Under the pieces are notes generated by a model. That model worked only from the letters and a program-made list of their open reading frames with translations. It was not told where the DNA came from and searched no databases. 53,776 nucleotides of DNA, from NCBI GenBank assembly GCA_041946685.1, contig JBHGAV010000026.1, positions 1 to 53,776 on the forward strand, given 5' to 3'. Shown in pieces: positions 36,711-45,058 of this stretch. Numbering within the stretch: position 1 is the stretch's first letter; the number at the start of each line of letters is the position of its first letter. Source of the stretch: JBHGAV01 sp041946685 (GTDB lineage: Bacteria; Acidobacteriota; Terriglobia; Bryobacterales; Bryobacteraceae). Made by a program: the position numbers and the translations under genes.

Positions 36711-37495
36711 GCGCGTACTCTCTCTCCTCCGTCATCGGAAGGATCCCTCACCGGATAGCGCTGGCCGGGGGCTGGATTGACCAGCCGTTTGTCTCCAGGC
36801 TGAATCCTTCTCCGCCGGGGTCGATGGTGGTGGTGTCCCTGGAGCCGGTTCTGTGGCTGATGGAGCGGGCGGGCATGGCCAGTGGCACGCGCAAAGTGGC
36901 GCTGGAGTTGTGGGGCGGCGTGCTCCCGGATCGTCCCCCGGAGGAGTTGGTCCGGGAACTGTACCGGGAGGAGAACAAGGATAAGGCGGAGCCTTCCGGT
37001 TCTCAGGACATGATCGGCCTCATCTACCCGGGGATCAGCAGGCTCGATTATGACGCGACGATCGAGGATGGGTACTTCCCTTCGCACGTCGAGTCGTGCT
37101 CTGAACCGGCGGTGGCCCGGTGGCTGGAGGCCGTCCTGCATCTTGTCCCCGTCAACCAGCGGCCGGAAGGATACAATCCCCTGGGTATCAAGAACCTGGA
37201 GCCCGATTGGATCCGGCGGCTGGGGCAATCGGGGAAAGACTGCTACGGCGCGATTCTCGCCAAAGACGTCGGCCGGCTGGCCGCGTCGATGAACGAGTGC
37301 ATGTCTTGCTGGGAGAGTATCCTGCCGCAAACCGTGCGCCACCCGGCCATCAAGATCGACCTGGCAGGGATTCTGAGCTACTACCAGTCGCGCTACGGCG
37401 GCGCGATGTACTCGGGGTGTGGCGGCGGCTACTTGATGGTTGCCTCCGAGGAGCCCGTCCCCGGCTCCCTGCATGTCAAAGTAAGGCTACACTAG
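36707..37495 (+). CDS. GHMP-kinase-like protein with degenerate ATP loop
   Basis: 262 residues from GTG 36707, coupled to the hydrolase stop. IPHRIALAGGWIDQPFV resembles the first GHMP motif of the fucokinase half of FKP (RIDLAGGWTDTPP-type), PSGSQDMIGLIYPG the mid-domain, and YSGCGGGYLMVA the third motif. The ATP-binding PxxGLGSSA motif is not recognisable: the corresponding stretch reads RAGMASGTRKVAL. It is also shorter than usual kinases (about 330-350 aa). It may phosphorylate a sugar by a diverged pocket, or be an inactive partner of the guanylyltransferase-like protein encoded two genes downstream. Confidence 0.7.
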   Translation: MSAYSLSSVIGRIPHRIALAGGWIDQPFVSRLNPSPPGSMVVVSLEPVLWLMERAGMASGTRKVALELWGGVLPDRPPEELVRELYREENKDKAEPSGSQDMIGLIYPGISRLDYDATIEDGYFPSHVESCSEPAVARWLEAVLHLVPVNQRPEGYNPLGIKNLEPDWIRRLGQSGKDCYGAILAKDVGRLAASMNECMSCWESILPQTVRHPAIKIDLAGILSYYQSRYGGAMYSGCGGGYLMVASEEPVPGSLHVKVRLH

Positions 37496-37507
37496 GATTT
37501 CTGACCG

Positions 37508-37897
37508 ATGCTACGCACTGGAATCTTGAACCCTGCAATCAACTCCCTGATCAGCCGCGTGCGGCACACCAATACGCTGGTCATCGCCGATCGAGGTTTC
37601 CCTTTCTGGCCCCAGATTGAAATCGTGGACATTTCGCTGGTGGACGGAATCCCCCGGGTGCTGGACGTGCTGAGGGCGATCCGCGCCAATTTCGTGCTCG
37701 GCAGGATCTTCATGGCCGAGGAGTTCCGCCGGGTGAATGACGAGCCGACGTTGCAGGAGTTCGAACAGGCCGCTGCTGGCATTCAGATGATTTTCGAGCC
37801 GCACGTGGAACTCAAGAAGCGCGTGCCGCAAGCGATTGGACTTATCCGCACCGCTGACACCGTCCAGTACGCCAACATGATTCTGGAGTCGGCGTAA
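37508..37897 (+). CDS. RbsD/FucU-family sugar mutarotase
   Basis: 129 residues matching the family over its full length: GILNPAINSLISRVRHTNTLVIADRGFPFWP at the start (catalytic His in the RHTN stretch) and GLIRTADTVQYANMILESA at the end, with the conserved Tyr. The enzymes interconvert alpha and beta anomers of fucose or ribose. With a fucose-1-phosphate guanylyltransferase-like gene next door, FucU activity is more likely than RbsD. It lies 12 bp after the kinase-like gene. Confidence 0.9.
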   Translation: MLRTGILNPAINSLISRVRHTNTLVIADRGFPFWPQIEIVDISLVDGIPRVLDVLRAIRANFVLGRIFMAEEFRRVNDEPTLQEFEQAAAGIQMIFEPHVELKKRVPQAIGLIRTADTVQYANMILESA

Positions 37898-37915
37898 GGG
37901 GCGCCCGGATATCCT

Positions 37916-39589
37916 GTGAGCCGGGATACTAGCTGGGACTACCTCATTGTGACTGCGTCGAATGACGCCCAGGCGGCGGCCTACGAGGCGCAGATCCGCC
38001 TGAGGCATTCTCTGGGGCTGCTCCCGCAAGTCCGTCGCGCGCTTGTGTCCGCCGACCCCGGCGGCCAGCGCATCGGCAGCGGCGGCGCCACGCTGCTGGC
38101 CATTGCGAAGGTCCTCGAGACCGAGCGCGAGCAGGGGGAGGCGTCTCCCGAGTTGGCCCTGCGCAAGCTGCGGATCCTGATCGTTCACGCGGGGGGCGAT
38201 TCCATGCGGCTTCCCGCCTACGGGCCGTGCGGAAAGATCTTCCTGCCTCTGCCCGGACCGGGCGACAGCCCCGTGCCCCTGACCCTGTTTGACCGGCTGG
38301 TGCCGGCGTTTCTGAGATTGCGGGAAGGCGCGCCGGGCTTGGGCCAGATTGTGGTAGCGGCCGGCGATGCCCTGATGGATTGGGATGTCTCCGGTCTCGA
38401 GCTCAGTCGTCCCGGCATCACCTTTTTGGGATGCCGTGCCACGCCGGAGGAAGCCAGCCGCCATGGGGTTTTCTGCCTCGGCGAGGACAGCGAGATCGTG
38501 TGGTACCTTCAGAAGCCATCCATTGCCGAGCAGGAACGGGCAGGAGCGCTCACTCCATCGGGGGAGGCCGTGCTGGACATTGGCGTATTAAGCATGGATG
38601 CCTCGTCCGCTTGTGTACTTCTGGACGTCTTCTACCAGGGTGGCGAAGGTGCCATCAGCGAATGGATCGCGCACGGCGGCCTGGATCTGTACCGGGAGAT
38701 CTGCTGCGCTTTGGGCACGCGCGCGACAGTGGAGCACTACGTCACGAGCGCCCGGGCAGGCGGTTCCACTTGGCCCGAGGAGAAGCTTGCCGCGTTCTAT
38801 CCCGGGCTTCACCGATTGGCCTCATGCGCCCACGTGCTCCCTTACTGCCGGTTCCTGCATTTCGGTTCCAGCCGGCAGTTGGCCCCGAGCGGTCTGGCGC
38901 TGCTGGAGCGGGACCACGGGACGAGGCCCGCGGGTTCGTCGGTTCTGGTGAATAACGTCGTCGCCGAATCCGGAAGCGTCACCAGCCCCGACTCCTGGGT
39001 GGAAGGATGCCGGATCTCGGCTCCGCTCGAACTATCCGGCGCAAACGTGGTCGTCGGCCTGGACATCGAAGAACCGCTTTCATTGCCCTCCGAAGCCTGC
39101 CTGGAGGTGGTGGATGGCGTCGACCGGAGCGGCAGGAAGGTCGCATTCACCCGCATCTACGGCGTCCGCGATACCTTCAAGGACCCCATCAGCAAAGGCG
39201 GCACTTTCTGTGGGCGGCCGATCCTCGATTGGATCGCCGCCGCCGGCGTCGATCCGAATGAGGTTTGGCCGGATGCGCAGGACCCCTCACAACGGACGCT
39301 GTGGAAAGCCCGCGTGTTCCCTGCGGAAGCCTCACGCGGCGCCTTCCGGCGTTGGCTGTGGATGTGGAATCCGGCCGAGGCCACCGGCGACCAGAAGAGG
39401 GCGTACGCAGCCGCGGATCGCTATAGCGCGGCCGAAATTGCGCTCTTGACGGATCAGCACGCCTTCCGTTGGCGCCGTCTGGAGAACTGGGCCGGCCAGG
39501 CTCCGGGCGCAGCGAGCGGACCGGCAGCGGAGCGCTCCTCCTGGGTCGCCCGGGTGCTCGCCGCGGCGGGCGCTGGCCGCGACCCATAG
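37916..39589 (+). CDS. Fucose-1-phosphate guanylyltransferase-like protein
   Basis: 557 residues beginning at GTG 37916. Resembles the N-terminal half of FKP and mammalian FPGT (fucokinase/guanylyltransferase domain): YLIVTASNDAQAAAYEAQI, the nucleotide loop QRIGSGGATLLAI, VHAGGDSMRLPAYGPCGKIFLPLP and DRLVPAFLRLREG. A left-handed beta-helix-like region follows (SVLVNNVVAESGSVTSPDSWVEGCRI). It would make GDP-L-fucose, or a related NDP-sugar, from the sugar phosphate. The kinase half of FKP is missing here and may be supplied by the separate GHMP-like protein two genes upstream. Confidence 0.82.
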   Translation: MSRDTSWDYLIVTASNDAQAAAYEAQIRLRHSLGLLPQVRRALVSADPGGQRIGSGGATLLAIAKVLETEREQGEASPELALRKLRILIVHAGGDSMRLPAYGPCGKIFLPLPGPGDSPVPLTLFDRLVPAFLRLREGAPGLGQIVVAAGDALMDWDVSGLELSRPGITFLGCRATPEEASRHGVFCLGEDSEIVWYLQKPSIAEQERAGALTPSGEAVLDIGVLSMDASSACVLLDVFYQGGEGAISEWIAHGGLDLYREICCALGTRATVEHYVTSARAGGSTWPEEKLAAFYPGLHRLASCAHVLPYCRFLHFGSSRQLAPSGLALLERDHGTRPAGSSVLVNNVVAESGSVTSPDSWVEGCRISAPLELSGANVVVGLDIEEPLSLPSEACLEVVDGVDRSGRKVAFTRIYGVRDTFKDPISKGGTFCGRPILDWIAAAGVDPNEVWPDAQDPSQRTLWKARVFPAEASRGAFRRWLWMWNPAEATGDQKRAYAAADRYSAAEIALLTDQHAFRWRRLENWAGQAPGAASGPAAERSSWVARVLAAAGAGRDP

Positions 39590-39634
39590 AGGATGGCGGC
39601 GCCGGGTCCGCCGCGTCGCCCGATCCATCAGGCG

Positions 39635-40321
39635 TCAATCACTGGCTTGCTTGCCGGCGATCACCTGGTAGGGAACCAAGCCGTTTCTTACGGCGCACGC
39701 AGAGGGGTACTTGCCTGGCTTGAAGCGGCTCACCGCAAGCAACCGCAAACCGGCAGACCTGAGCAGTGCGGTGAGTTCCTCTTCCGTGTGGCAGTAGCAG
39801 ATGGCGGGGTTGTCCGGAACCAGAAGGTCGTCCACCCGGTAGCTGGACAAGCCCTGCGAGGACCCTACGTGGTGCAGGAACAGCACGCCGTCCGATGCCA
39901 GCATTCGGGCGAAATCGGCAAGAGTCTGCTTCGCCAGTTCGTGCGGAACGTGGAGGAAGCTGGCGCAGGCGAAGATGCCGTCAAAGCAGCCGTCCCTGAA
40001 GCAGCCGGCGGTGATGTCCATCGCCACCAGCTTGATTCGCTGAGTCTTCCGGCGAATCGACGAAAGGAACTCTCCGGCGATGTCCGATGCCGTCACCTGC
40101 AAGCCCGCCTCCTCGAATGCCAGGCTGTCCAGGCCGAGCCCGCAGCCGGCGTCCAGCACGCGGACCCCCTTGAGATGTTCTAGGAACAGCGCTCTGCACT
40201 TCTCGTGGAAGCCGTGGTCATAGTCCTTATCCTGCCGCCGCTCCCACTGGCCGGCGATCCGCCCGTAGGCGAGCCGGTTCTGCCGGATCACTGACCTCGG
40301 ATCACCCGCTGCCGGTCTCAT
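39635..40321 (-). CDS. SAM-dependent class I methyltransferase
   Basis: 228 residues with a Rossmann-fold methyltransferase core: motif I VLDAGCGLGLDSLAF, the acidic loop TASDIAGEFL, motif VAMDITAGCF and FDGIFACASFLHVPH. The acceptor is not evident. ATG 40321 overlaps the stop of the ABC ATPase gene (ATGA), so it is translated with the ABC transporter and is the last gene of the leftward receptor-transporter unit. It could modify the imported ligand or a scaffold for metal chelation. Confidence 0.88.
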   Translation of the reverse strand: MRPAAGDPRSVIRQNRLAYGRIAGQWERRQDKDYDHGFHEKCRALFLEHLKGVRVLDAGCGLGLDSLAFEEAGLQVTASDIAGEFLSSIRRKTQRIKLVAMDITAGCFRDGCFDGIFACASFLHVPHELAKQTLADFARMLASDGVLFLHHVGSSQGLSSYRVDDLLVPDNPAICYCHTEEELTALLRSAGLRLLAVSRFKPGKYPSACAVRNGLVPYQVIAGKQASD

Positions 40322-40998
40322 GAGCCGCCCCCCAGCGTGAGAATCCGGTCACACACCCGGGCCAGCAGCCTCCGGGAATGGGCGATGAAGAACGCCGCCA
40401 GCCCGTAGCGCCGCCGCCACTCGAGGATGCGTTCCAGAATCTGCGCCTGGTTCATCGGGTCGAGCGAGGAGGTTGGTTCGTCGAGCAACAGGAACTTCGG
40501 CTCCAGCATCAACGCCCGGACCAGAGCGAAGCGCTGCACCTGTCCCGCGCTCAGCTCGAAGGGATAGCGCTCCGCCAGATCCGGCTCCAGATTCATCAGC
40601 CCGCACACGTGAGAGATCTGGCGGCGGTAGCACTTCTCGCTTCCCGCTACCGCCAGCGTTTCCCGCAGCGTTTGCAGGATCCGCCGCCTCGGATTGAAAG
40701 CCAGCGTCGGCTCCTGGCTGATCCAGCCGTACTTGCCGCGCAGCCGGCGCAGAGGCGCGCGCCGCACGCTCTGCCCCATCCAGTAGACGTCCCCCTCCCA
40801 GTTCGGGATCAAGTTCAGGAGTGCCTTGCCCACCGAGGTCTTGCCGCTGCCGCTGGGACCGGCCAGGCCCACGAACTCGTTCTCGTGCACATGGAAGGAA
40901 AGTGGAGGGGCGACCCACCGGCGCCGGCGAAACAGCGTGCCTTCGTCGTAGTACACCCGCAAGTCGCGCGCCTCGATGACGGAGCTGTGCTCAGACAT
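40318..40998 (-). CDS. ABC transporter ATP-binding protein, DppF/NikE-like
   Basis: 226 residues from ATG 40998, which overlaps the upstream ATPase stop by 8 nt; a longer frame to 41049 lies inside that gene. Walker A GPSGSGKT, Q-loop WISQEPTLAFNP, signature LSAGQVQRFALVRAL (Ala in place of the first Gly of LSGGQ), Walker B FLLLDEPTSSLD. It is the second ATPase of the peptide/nickel-type importer and is shorter than DppF (about 330 aa), lacking the C-terminal oligopeptide-type extension, as in NikE. Confidence 0.92.
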   Translation of the reverse strand: MSEHSSVIEARDLRVYYDEGTLFRRRRWVAPPLSFHVHENEFVGLAGPSGSGKTSVGKALLNLIPNWEGDVYWMGQSVRRAPLRRLRGKYGWISQEPTLAFNPRRRILQTLRETLAVAGSEKCYRRQISHVCGLMNLEPDLAERYPFELSAGQVQRFALVRALMLEPKFLLLDEPTSSLDPMNQAQILERILEWRRRYGLAAFFIAHSRRLLARVCDRILTLGGGS

Positions 40999-41734
40999 CC
41001 AGTTCTCCGTCGTAGGCGTCTGAGACGCAAAACGCCTGAGGGCACACACGACCGTACGGGATCTTCCCCGCCTGCATGAGATACACTCCCTGGGCGATTT
41101 GATGAACCAGGTCCATGTCGTGAGTGATGACCAGCATGCTGGTCCCGCTGATTGCGAGCAGGCATTCCACCACGCGGTCGCGGCTCTCGTCGTCCAGGCC
41201 CCGCGTCGGCTCGTCCACCAGCAGAAGCTGCGGCTGGTTGATGAGGCTCATGGCGATCATGGCCCGCTGGTTCATGCCCCCGCTGAGCTGGCAGGGATAG
41301 GCCTGCCAGATCCGATGCGGCTCGGCGAATCCCATCCTTTCCAGCAGTTCCAGCGTCCTTGCCCGCGCCTCCTGCTTCTTTCCCGGGTGATGCTGCAAAT
41401 ACGCTTCGCCGATCTGCCGCCCCACCCGGATTACAGGGTTGAAGAACCGCTCCGCGTTGGACCAGCACATCGAGATTTCTCTGCCCCGGAGCGAGCGGGC
41501 CGTGCGGGAATCCAGCAGGTCCCGTCCGTCGAATGCGGCGCTTCCGGTGCAGCGCGCATTGCGGGGAAGAAGCCCGAGCAACGCCAGCGCCAGCACCGTC
41601 TTGCCGCATCCGCTCTCGCCGACCAGGGCAATTCGCTCGCCCGCTCCCACCCGAAGGCAAGCCCTGTCGACCGCCAGGACGGACCCGCGCGAGGTCTCAA
41701 AACGCACTGAAAGATCCGTCAGATCGAGCGTCAC
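40991..41734 (-). CDS. ABC transporter ATP-binding protein, DppD/NikD-like
   Basis: 247 residues: Walker A GESGCGKT, Q-loop region with MCWSNAERFFNPVIRVG, signature LSGGMNQRAMIAMSL, Walker B LLLVDEPTRGLD and the His switch VITHDMD. Length fits NikD better than the longer DppD. The start is GTG 41734, overlapping the binding-protein stop as GTGA. First ATPase of the five-component importer. Confidence 0.93.
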   Translation of the reverse strand: MTLDLTDLSVRFETSRGSVLAVDRACLRVGAGERIALVGESGCGKTVLALALLGLLPRNARCTGSAAFDGRDLLDSRTARSLRGREISMCWSNAERFFNPVIRVGRQIGEAYLQHHPGKKQEARARTLELLERMGFAEPHRIWQAYPCQLSGGMNQRAMIAMSLINQPQLLLVDEPTRGLDDESRDRVVECLLAISGTSMLVITHDMDLVHQIAQGVYLMQAGKIPYGRVCPQAFCVSDAYDGELDV

Positions 41735-43263
41735 CGGCCCTCTCCTTCCCAGCGCAGCCTTCCCAGATCCACTTTCAGGAAAGGATCGACGCGCACCCCG
41801 GCCAGCCCCCGGCGATACGCGTAGTAGTACCGCTCATGGTAGAGCGGCACGAACGGCTTCTCCTTGGCAAGGATGTCGAGAACCTGGTTGAAGCCCCGCT
41901 CCTGGGCGGCGGCGTCCGGCGCTTCCAGCGCCATCTTGAAGAGCGAATCAACCTGCGGGGACGAATAGTGCGTGGTGTTGCCGATGGAGCGGACCCGCAT
42001 GCCCTCGGAGTACGCCAGCCGCCTGATCAGCAACTCGGGCGTCCCCGTCGGCATGGAGAGAGGATAGAGAGTAAGGTCGTACTTGCCATTCTGCGTGGCC
42101 TTCTGCCAGGCCCCGCCTTCCAGCGCCTCGACTCGCACCACGATTCCGAGCCGCCCAAAGTAATCGGCCAGGTAGTCAGCCACGTGCCGGTAGCCCCAGG
42201 CGGACAGATCGCTCTGGCTCAACAGCAGGACCACCGGCGAACCCCCGGCGCAGGCCCTGAGTTCCTGGCGGACGGCCTCGCTTGTGTCCGCTGCGGCTGC
42301 GAACCGGCCCCGGTTCCAGCGGCTCGCGCTGTCAACGAGGAAATCGCGGGCCGCGGCGCCGGCGCCCTGGAGAATGCGCTCCACCAGCTCTGTGCGGTTC
42401 AGCGACCGCGCCAGCGCGTCGCGGCACTTCGCGCTCCGCAGCGGCTGCCGTGAGCAGTTAAAAAGAAGGTAGTGCGTGATGGCGACGTCTTTTGAGGCTA
42501 CGACGATGCCGGGCTTGTCCTTGAGCAGGCTCAGGTACGGAGCGGGCACTCCGCCGTGGTGCGCGATCATGTCGATGTCGCCGCGCAGGAGCGACATCAG
42601 CCGCACCACCGGGTCGGGGATGATTCGGAACTCGATCTCCCGGAAATAGGGCTTGCCGCCGTGATACTGCTCGAAGGCGGTGACCCGGTCGTACTGGCCG
42701 ATCCGGCTCTCCGCAAACACGTAGGGCCCGCAGCCGGCAGGCTCCCGCAGCTTGCCGTCCGGCCCGAAGGCCGCGGGGCTGAAGATGCCGGCAAAGTAGT
42801 GGCCGGTCTTGTTGGGCAGGTCGACCATCGGCCGTGAAAAGGCCAGCCTCACCGTGAGCTCATCCTCGGCGGCGACCGACGCCAGGTGGACGAAGGTGCT
42901 GTAGTAGTCCAGTTCCGGGTGGGCCTTCAGCCGCAGCACGTTGGCCGCCACCAGCGAGGCGGTGAGCGAGTCGCCGTTGTGAAACCGCACGCCCCGCTTG
43001 AGGCGCAGGGTCCACTCTCTGCCGTCGGGCGTCACCTGCCAGGACTCGGCGAGCTGCGGCTGCGCCGTCAGGGTGTCGTCCAGTTCTGTCAACGCCTCCC
43101 ACACGTTGGCGTTTCGCTGGATCAGGACCGGGTTGTTGCTGCCCAGGTTCAGGCTCCCGTTGACGCCGATGACGAGCTTGCCGGCCGGCCTTCGATTGGC
43201 GGAGCAAGCCGTCAGAAGAAGAAGTGAGGCGACCAGAATCGCTTGCGCTGCCCTGATCCTCAT
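41731..43263 (-). CDS. ABC transporter substrate-binding lipoprotein, NikA/DppA family
   Basis: 510 residues from ATG 43263, overlapping the permease stop as ATGA. The lipobox LLLLTAC places a lipidated Cys near residue 20. SBP family 5 features: LVIGVNGSLNLGSNNPVL, QPQLAESWQVTPDGREWTLRLKRGVRFHNG, PAGCGPYVFAESRIGQYDRV, and FRIIPDPVVRLMSLLRGDIDMI, the last two reading closer to NikA than to DppA. It binds a peptide, nickel complex or metallophore in the periplasm. A longer frame (to 43476) falls in the permease gene. Confidence 0.92.
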   Translation of the reverse strand: MRIRAAQAILVASLLLLTACSANRRPAGKLVIGVNGSLNLGSNNPVLIQRNANVWEALTELDDTLTAQPQLAESWQVTPDGREWTLRLKRGVRFHNGDSLTASLVAANVLRLKAHPELDYYSTFVHLASVAAEDELTVRLAFSRPMVDLPNKTGHYFAGIFSPAAFGPDGKLREPAGCGPYVFAESRIGQYDRVTAFEQYHGGKPYFREIEFRIIPDPVVRLMSLLRGDIDMIAHHGGVPAPYLSLLKDKPGIVVASKDVAITHYLLFNCSRQPLRSAKCRDALARSLNRTELVERILQGAGAAARDFLVDSASRWNRGRFAAAADTSEAVRQELRACAGGSPVVLLLSQSDLSAWGYRHVADYLADYFGRLGIVVRVEALEGGAWQKATQNGKYDLTLYPLSMPTGTPELLIRRLAYSEGMRVRSIGNTTHYSSPQVDSLFKMALEAPDAAAQERGFNQVLDILAKEKPFVPLYHERYYYAYRRGLAGVRVDPFLKVDLGRLRWEGEGR

Positions 43264-44126
43264 GCCGTGTCGCTCCCGCAAGCCGACGCCGCCCCGGCGA
43301 GCAGATTGACCTCCTCGACAGCGTACAGGAATCTCTTCTTGTCGAGGTATTCCCTCAACCCGTCCGCGAGCAGGTGCAGTCCCAGGGTCAGCGCCGCGAT
43401 CAGCGCCGACGGGAATACGAAAAGCCAGGGACTGGCGAGAAAGAAACTCCTCGCATCGAACAGGACCGCCCCCCATTCCGGAGTCTGGGGCGAGATGCCC
43501 AGCCCCAGGAAACTCAAGGATACGATCGCGAAGACGTCTCCTACCAGCGTGTTCAGCAGCAGGATCAACACCGAGGGCAGCACGGCGGGCAGCACATGCA
43601 GGAAGAGGTTCCGGGCCGTCGAGTATCCGGCCGCGGTGTTGGCCGTGATGAAATCCAGGTGCTTCACCACGGTGACTTCATTTCGCACGATCCGGGCCAA
43701 CTGCGCCCACCCCGTCAGAACGAGATAGAGCACAAGCTGGAAGGCGCCGCCGCCGAACAGTCCCAAGAAGCACACCGCCAGCAGGAAGCCGGGTAGGGCC
43801 AGCAGCGCGTCCACCAACCGCATCAGGATGGCGTCAAACCACCCGCCGGCAAATCCGCACAGCGCCCCGAGTCCCAGCGCCAGCGCCGAGTTCAACACCG
43901 CCACCAGAAGGCCCAGCCCGAGCGTGGTGCGCGTTCCGGCGATCAGGCGGCTGAGCAGGTCACGGCCCAGGTGGTCGGTGCCCATTAGGTGCTCTGGGGA
44001 AGGCTGCGCGAGGATGCGGTCGTAGTTGGTGAGCCCGGCCGGATAGGGGGCGAGCGTTTCGCCCAGCAAGGCCACCAGCAGGAACACGGCTGTAATGGCG
44101 CCGCCGAGGCATGCGATCCGCGGCAT
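43260..44126 (-). CDS. ABC transporter permease, DppC/NikC-like
   Basis: 288 residues, six helices, with the family opening HLMGTDHLGRDLLSRLIAGTRTTL and the EAA-type cytoplasmic loop around ANTAAGYSTARNLFLHVLPAVLPSVL. It pairs with the next permease to form the membrane channel. The start is 1 bp after the DppB-like stop. Confidence 0.93.
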   Translation of the reverse strand: MPRIACLGGAITAVFLLVALLGETLAPYPAGLTNYDRILAQPSPEHLMGTDHLGRDLLSRLIAGTRTTLGLGLLVAVLNSALALGLGALCGFAGGWFDAILMRLVDALLALPGFLLAVCFLGLFGGGAFQLVLYLVLTGWAQLARIVRNEVTVVKHLDFITANTAAGYSTARNLFLHVLPAVLPSVLILLLNTLVGDVFAIVSLSFLGLGISPQTPEWGAVLFDARSFFLASPWLFVFPSALIAALTLGLHLLADGLREYLDKKRFLYAVEEVNLLAGAASACGSDTA

Positions 44127-44127
44127 G

Positions 44128-45054
44128 TCAGTGAATCCCCGCTTTCGCGGCGCGCGGATCGATCCATTGCACCAGCAGATCGGCCACGAGGTTGGCCGCC
44201 AGCACCACCGTGCAGAACAACAGCATGTAGCCCTGAATCACCGGGTAGTCCCTGCTCAAGATCGCTTCGAGGATGTAGCTGCCCATGCCCGGCAATGAGA
44301 AGACGGACTCGATCAGGACGATGCCGCCCAAAAGGCCGGCGAACCTCATCCCCAGGTAGCTCACCACCAGGGTCATCGAGTTGCGAAGCCCGTGCCGCAG
44401 GACCGCCTGCGGGTAGGACAGACCCTTCCCCAGCGCCGCCAGGAAGTGCTCCTGGTGAACCGCCTCCAGCAGCGCGTTCCGGACAACCCGCGCCAGCGAC
44501 AGGCCCATGACCCCGCCCAGCGTGAGCACCGGCAGCACCAGGCCGCTTCCGCCGCCGATTCCGTACAGCGGCAGCCAGCCCAGCTTGAAGGAGCAGAGGA
44601 AGATGAGCAGCAGTCCGATCAGGAAGGCCGGCACCGAATGACACAGAACCACCACCGCCCGGATGAGGTGGTCCGCCGCTCTGCCCTCGTAAACGACGCC
44701 GGCCACCCCCAGAGACAGGCCTGTCAACGTCGCCAGCAACAACGAGCCGAAGGCAACCGCCGAAGAAACCGGGATGCGCGCGGCGAACTCCGCCGTCACT
44801 GCCCGGTTCGTGCGCAGCGACGCGCCCAGGTCGCCGCGCAGGACGCTCTTCAGCCAGCCCAGGTAGCGCTCCCCCACGGGCCGGTCCAGGCCCTGGGCGG
44901 AGCGGACCCTGGCGAGGGCCTCCGCAGAGATCTCCTTGGAGGCGCCGCCGAGCAGCATCTGGGCCGGGTCGCCGGGCGCGAGTTCCACCGCGGCGAACGA
45001 CACCAGACTGACAATGGCCAGGGTCAGAAGAGAGTTGGTCAGCCGGTACTGCAT
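44128..45054 (-). CDS. ABC transporter permease, DppB/NikB-like
   Basis: 308 residues with six helices and DppB features: FAAVELAPGDPAQMLLGG, LGVAGVVYEGRAADHLIRAVVVLCHSVPAFLIGL in pieces, LARVVRNALLEAVHQEHFLAALGKGLS (EAA loop) and the C-terminal DLLVQWIDPRAAKAG. ATG 45054 is 4 bp after the stop of the TonB receptor gene, linking outer- and inner-membrane transport. Confidence 0.93.
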   Translation of the reverse strand: MQYRLTNSLLTLAIVSLVSFAAVELAPGDPAQMLLGGASKEISAEALARVRSAQGLDRPVGERYLGWLKSVLRGDLGASLRTNRAVTAEFAARIPVSSAVAFGSLLLATLTGLSLGVAGVVYEGRAADHLIRAVVVLCHSVPAFLIGLLLIFLCSFKLGWLPLYGIGGGSGLVLPVLTLGGVMGLSLARVVRNALLEAVHQEHFLAALGKGLSYPQAVLRHGLRNSMTLVVSYLGMRFAGLLGGIVLIESVFSLPGMGSYILEAILSRDYPVIQGYMLLFCTVVLAANLVADLLVQWIDPRAAKAGIH

Positions 45055-45058
45055 TCGG

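Noticed and set aside
36707..37495. Pseudogene interpretation of the short GHMP-like gene
   Set aside because: The frame is intact, coupled to its neighbours at the 5' end, and keeps the first and third motifs; divergence rather than decay fits better.
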